From: Bacteroidia bacterium | GTDB taxonomy: Bacteria; Bacteroidota; Bacteroidia; Chitinophagales; Chitinophagaceae | DNA: 53,638 nt | Direction of reading: 5' to 3' | Assembly: GCA_030427635.1 (NCBI GenBank) | Contig: JAUIBA010000027.1 | Coordinates: forward strand, 1 to 53,638 | Shown: positions 52,121-53,638 of the stretch, one piece after another | Numbering within the stretch: the stretch's first letter is position 1 | Layout of the letters: the number at the start of each line of letters is the position of its first letter | Program-made: the position numbers and the translations under genes | The notes under the pieces: model-generated | Told to the model about the DNA's origin: nothing | Databases searched by the model: none | The model's input: only the letters and a program-made list of their open reading frames with translations

Positions 52121-52597
52121 ATGTTAAAACAACAAATGACGGATATGAAGTATAGTTATAGTGAGGAGACATTGAGTGTACTTAAAAATGCTGGTTGGAC
52201 ATATGGTCGTCAAATTGATGCGAATCAGATTATTCAAACAATACGGGAAAAAGAATTCCCATTGTTGAAACCAGCAATTAACTTTCTTACAGAATATGGA
52301 GAATTAAAAATGAAGTTCAACGACAAAAAAAGTAAAAGTCCAAGTGACTTTAATTTTGATTTTAGTAAAGCAATGGACATAGTTGTAGTAGAGGGTATCT
52401 CTGATTATATTCCCCGAATCGGGTGTCAGGAGCTTTGCTCAATTGGAACTGCATACAATGATTATGTTATTCTAATGATGGATGAAAGGGGGATCGTCTA
52501 CGGATGTTATGAGCGTTTTTTTGCAAAAATGGGAGATAGCGGTGAAGAGTGCATTGAAAATATTGTCATGGATCTGGCTATTCATGAAATACAATAG
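52121..52597 (+). CDS. SUKH-3-like immunity protein, 158 aa
   Basis: The SUKH (SMI1/KNR4) superfamily supplies immunity proteins against polymorphic toxins, often nucleases. The SUKH-3 pattern is seen: an N-terminal YSEETLSVLKNAGWTYGRQI, FPLLKPAINFLTEYGELKM, a variable middle, GTAYNDYVILMMDERGIVYG and a C-terminal helix. AGAGGTGAGT before the ATG may help ribosome binding. No toxin gene lies in the window, so it is an orphan or part of an immunity array. The base composition is more AT-rich than its flanks, suggesting transfer. Confidence 0.8.
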   Translation: MLKQQMTDMKYSYSEETLSVLKNAGWTYGRQIDANQIIQTIREKEFPLLKPAINFLTEYGELKMKFNDKKSKSPSDFNFDFSKAMDIVVVEGISDYIPRIGCQELCSIGTAYNDYVILMMDERGIVYGCYERFFAKMGDSGEECIENIVMDLAIHEIQ

Positions 52598-52934
52598 CTT
52601 TTATATAGTTGACTTTATCTTTAGCACAATTTCCTTTCACACCTTTTTGCATAGGGTTTAAATGAGGACAGTTATATAGCCGGTTGCAATCTGGAGAGAT
52701 TATATAAGGTATGATTTGTCTACGCACTTGACTAAGCCAAAACTCGCGCCGATGGCGCAAAACGGATTGAGATTTTTAGGACACAAGTAGAAAACATTTG
52801 TGCCACAATGCGGACGTTGCAAACGCTGAGCCGTGGCATCCCCGAAACATTCTGGGACGAGTGGGAACGGTTCATAATAATTTGATGTTGATTATTATGT
52901 TTATTATTTAGATTCGCAAAAAATATACTCATAC
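52598..52934. other. Spacer with degraded repeat (copy D)
   Basis: About 340 bases contain GTTGCAAACG at 52816-52825 and GGGACGAGTGGGAACGG at 52854-52870, split by 28 bases. No gene is supported. Confidence 0.5.
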
Positions 52935-53456
52935 ATGAAGCTGAAAGCGATTTTACCAATATTGCTCTGTTGCACCTTACCCAATGTCATTTTAGCGCAG
53001 AAATGCAAGTTTGATAAAGAAGATAAAGACCCCTTCACCAATGAAATGGTGAGGTCGGAGATGGTGAAGTTTGGGAAAAAGCTACTATGGTGGGCTAATA
53101 TGGAGCAGAATGGGCAAAAGTATTATGCTACATTTTATATAGGGCAGCATAAGGATATGGTGGATATGATGACGAAAGGGACCAAAATCCTTTTGAAGCT
53201 GGAGAATGGTACCATAGTGACTCTTGAAACCACATCAGATCAGTCTCCTATCAGAAATGTTGAGGGTTTGGTAATAGTGACCCAATGGACTCCGAAAATT
53301 GAACTCACAAAAGAGCAGCTGCAACAGCTCAGTTCATCACCTACGGAAAACATAAGGACATATATATCGGGTAAAGAGCTTTATCCTCCTGAAATATCGG
53401 GTAAGCAGGGTAGAAAGATGATGGACATTGCTCATTGTCTGCTTGAGAATAAATAG
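52935..53456 (+). CDS. Exported hypothetical protein, 173 aa
   Basis: A signal peptide (MKLKAILPILLCCTLPNVIL, cut near LAQ) is followed by a beta-rich domain with EMVRSEMVKFGKKLLWW, GTKILLKLENGTIVTLET and QWTPKIELTKEQLQQLSSSP. I do not recognise the family. Its place after the SUKH gene between the same intergenic repeats suggests a periplasmic immunity or accessory cassette, which is inference. Confidence 0.65.
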   Translation: MKLKAILPILLCCTLPNVILAQKCKFDKEDKDPFTNEMVRSEMVKFGKKLLWWANMEQNGQKYYATFYIGQHKDMVDMMTKGTKILLKLENGTIVTLETTSDQSPIRNVEGLVIVTQWTPKIELTKEQLQQLSSSPTENIRTYISGKELYPPEISGKQGRKMMDIAHCLLENK

Positions 53457-53457
53457 T

Positions 53458-53517
53458 GTTGCTAAGGCTCATGCCCGTGTGGAGGGGATAACACTAATAC
53501 GCAAATCAGGAGATTTG
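53458..53517 (+). repeat. Repeats E and F after the last gene
   Basis: GTTGCTAA..GCC..GTGTGGAGG at 53458-53485 resembles 51827-51850, and AATACGCAAATCAGGAG at 53496 resembles 51989. Both pairs lie in the same order and orientation behind a stop codon. Confidence 0.6.
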
Positions 53518-53577
53518 GATATAGAGGCCAAAAATAGTTGGTGGTGCTAGCCTGAGACTCTTTATTGGAAAGGATTT

Positions 53578-53622
53578 GAAGGAAGTTAATTGAAAGTTGT
53601 TTCAATTAACTTCCTTCTTTTT
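53578..53622 (+). terminator. Terminator at the end of the immunity segment
   Basis: 18-bp perfect arms starting GAAGGAAGTTAATTGAAA with a 4-base loop are followed by TTTTT. Confidence 0.9.
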
Positions 53623-53638
53623 ATGGATACGTCAAAAA

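Overview
The window looks like chromosomal DNA of a Bacteroidota bacterium, most likely of the order Chitinophagales. The evidence is a type IX secretion C-terminal sorting domain on a giant adhesin, a TonB-dependent receptor that starts with a carboxypeptidase-regulatory-like domain, recurrent TAnnTTTG promoter boxes very close to start codons, few Shine-Dalgarno sequences, and an integrase of the CTnDOT type. No rRNA or CRISPR array is visible. Three tRNA genes are present: initiator Met, Leu(TAA) and Gly(GCC).

Layout. 1-28.6 kb is mostly ordinary chromosome: tRNA-fMet, dnaK, an exported GH2 glycosidase, a 3,099-residue repetitive cell-surface adhesin, ATP-dependent PEP carboxykinase, a GerW/DUF2953 pair, an APC permease, an SGNH-type protein, an AraC regulator with an SDR reductase, and a Crp/Fnr regulator followed by two envelope genes. 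28.63-37.26 kb is an integrated mobile element. It is bounded by a 17-bp direct repeat that is the 3' end of tRNA-Leu. It carries a tyrosine recombinase with Ser in place of the first catalytic Arg, an RteC-like protein, an Xis-like helix-turn-helix protein, a replication initiator resembling filamentous-phage gene II proteins, two dense non-coding secondary-structure regions, and small cargo genes of unknown function. 37.3-49.9 kb returns to chromosome: tRNA-Leu, tRNA-Gly, ccmB, a His-rich protein/TonB receptor/lipoprotein cluster, a PNPOx-like protein, a DEDD exonuclease-GIY-YIG fusion, an ankyrin/MORN protein, a DtxR-type regulator and hsp20. 50.3-53.6 kb is accessory: a second copy of the SGNH protein, a translationally coupled beta-helix-like protein, and a SUKH-type immunity gene set among short recurring intergenic repeats.

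How the parts work together. The integrative element is the most likely undescribed system. It inserts in tRNA-Leu, preserves the tRNA and supplies a replacement terminator. It has identical 25-bp repeats inside both ends (likely integrase arm sites), its own rolling-circle-type initiator, and a highly structured segment of about 640 nt next to small exported-protein genes. It has no visible phage coat or Zot-like ATPase, and no relaxase, so it may be a satellite or plasmid-like integrative replicon. A second notable point is hsp20, which sits behind an exact sigma-54 -24/-12 promoter with a canonical Shine-Dalgarno sequence, unlike every neighbour. Two genes appear frameshifted: a small exported protein in the element (at an A6 run) and a lipoprotein at 49.2 kb.
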